Shown in pieces: positions 63,836 to 64,000 of a stretch of DNA of 64,000 nt. Below the pieces are notes generated by a model that was not told where the DNA came from, made no database searches, and saw nothing but the letters and a program-made list of their open reading frames with translations. The stretch's first letter is position 1; each line of letters starts with the position of its first letter. The translations under genes were made by a program, and so were the position numbers. The stretch spans positions 1-64,000 of the forward strand of contig SVLY01000003.1 in assembly GCA_015067715.1 (NCBI GenBank). Direction: 5' to 3'. The stretch comes from Oscillospiraceae bacterium. GTDB lineage: Bacteria; Bacillota; Clostridia; Oscillospirales; QAMX01.

Positions 63836-63936
63836 GTTATATTCGCCTTCGGCGAGTTATATTGCTGCGCAGTTATATTCGCCTTTGAGGCGAGTGATAT
63901 TGCTACGCAGTGATATTCGGCCTTCGGCCGAGTTAA
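63836..63936. repeat. palindrome-array element D
   Basis: Five small hairpins in a row, each preceded by GTTATATT or GTGATATT, for example CGCCTTCGGCG and GGCCTTCGGCC, between galE and its terminator. The linker type matches element C. It has no head hairpin and no 3' domain. Confidence 0.78.
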
Positions 63937-63951
63937 ACAAAAGATAAAAAT

Positions 63952-63982
63952 GATCCGGTCGTTTTGACCGGGTCTTTTTTTT
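63952..63982 (+). terminator. terminator of galE operon
   Basis: gatccggtc (63952-63960) pairs with gaccgggtc (63966-63974) including one G-U pair, then eight T. Confidence 0.85.
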
Positions 63983-64000
63983 GCGTGGGGCGTTTGGATA

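Noticed and set aside
1-64000. tRNA or rRNA genes, prophage, insertion sequences
   Set aside because: No T-loop GGTTCRA signature in a cloverleaf, no rRNA stretch, and no transposase, integrase or phage gene was found by reading both strands.

Overview
The window reads as a chromosomal segment of an uncultured, GC-rich Clostridia-type Firmicute (Oscillospirales/Ruminococcaceae-like, probably from a gut). The reasons are promoters of the TTGACA-17-TATAAT kind, GGAGG-type ribosome sites, a SpoIID sporulation gene plus a SpoIID-related one, a whiA-dnaE and dnaB-tilS-hpt-ftsH order familiar in Firmicutes, and long intergenic mosaics of small palindromes of the kind seen in such genomes. The taxonomy is inferred from gene content only. 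No rRNA, tRNA, CRISPR array, phage or transposase gene was found.

Layout. 1-8 kb: glycan catabolism (5'-truncated GH38 mannosidase, tandem GH16 pair, a DUF1295 membrane protein, a BNR sialidase-like protein and a GH92 enzyme whose usual catalytic-acid Glu is Gln). 8-11.6 kb: an AraC regulator divergent from a second GH38-like enzyme. 11.7-16 kb: a NIF3-family protein with an unknown partner, a lipoprotein with a four-fold TTACA operator, and long repeat mosaics. 16-22.3 kb: queA, a SpoIID-like protein, the lysine/diaminopimelate genes asd-dapA-dapB, and rpmB. 23-26 kb: two tandem sialidase-like proteins and a TIM-barrel sugar isomerase. About 26.2-26.3 kb: a candidate unassigned structured RNA with its own promoter and terminator. 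26.5-29.1 kb: rpsO-pnp. 29.4-33.6 kb: a cupin protein and a heterodimeric ABC exporter. 33.8-43 kb: yggS, an RNHCP protein, a class A PBP, murB, whiA, dnaE. 43-51 kb: dnaB-tilS-hpt-ftsH, an RluD-family synthase and a DUF2079 protein. 51-54.2 kb: three related membrane proteins. 54.3-64 kb: an atypical glycyl radical enzyme, a GH78-like protein, two paralogous nucleotidyltransferases, a Gfo/Idh/MocA oxidoreductase, SpoIID and galE.

Together the accessory genes suggest uptake and intracellular processing of mannose-, rhamnose- and beta-glucan-containing oligosaccharides. None of the glycosidases whose N-terminus is in the window has a visible signal peptide. Housekeeping operons for replication, tRNA modification, peptidoglycan and lysine synthesis lie between them.

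The most unusual signal is a family of modular palindrome arrays (7532-7943, 13606-13751, 22418-22560, 26352-26525, 56451-56868, 63836-63936). Each array is a chain of small hairpins joined by a short constant linker (GAAAT, or GTKATATT). In five of the six, a longer head hairpin precedes the chain. In three of them the whole array sits between the two arms of what looks like the local intrinsic terminator. The two long copies share a 3' domain whose stems are kept although their sequences differ. This looks like a structured mobile or RNA-encoding element that nests in terminators.
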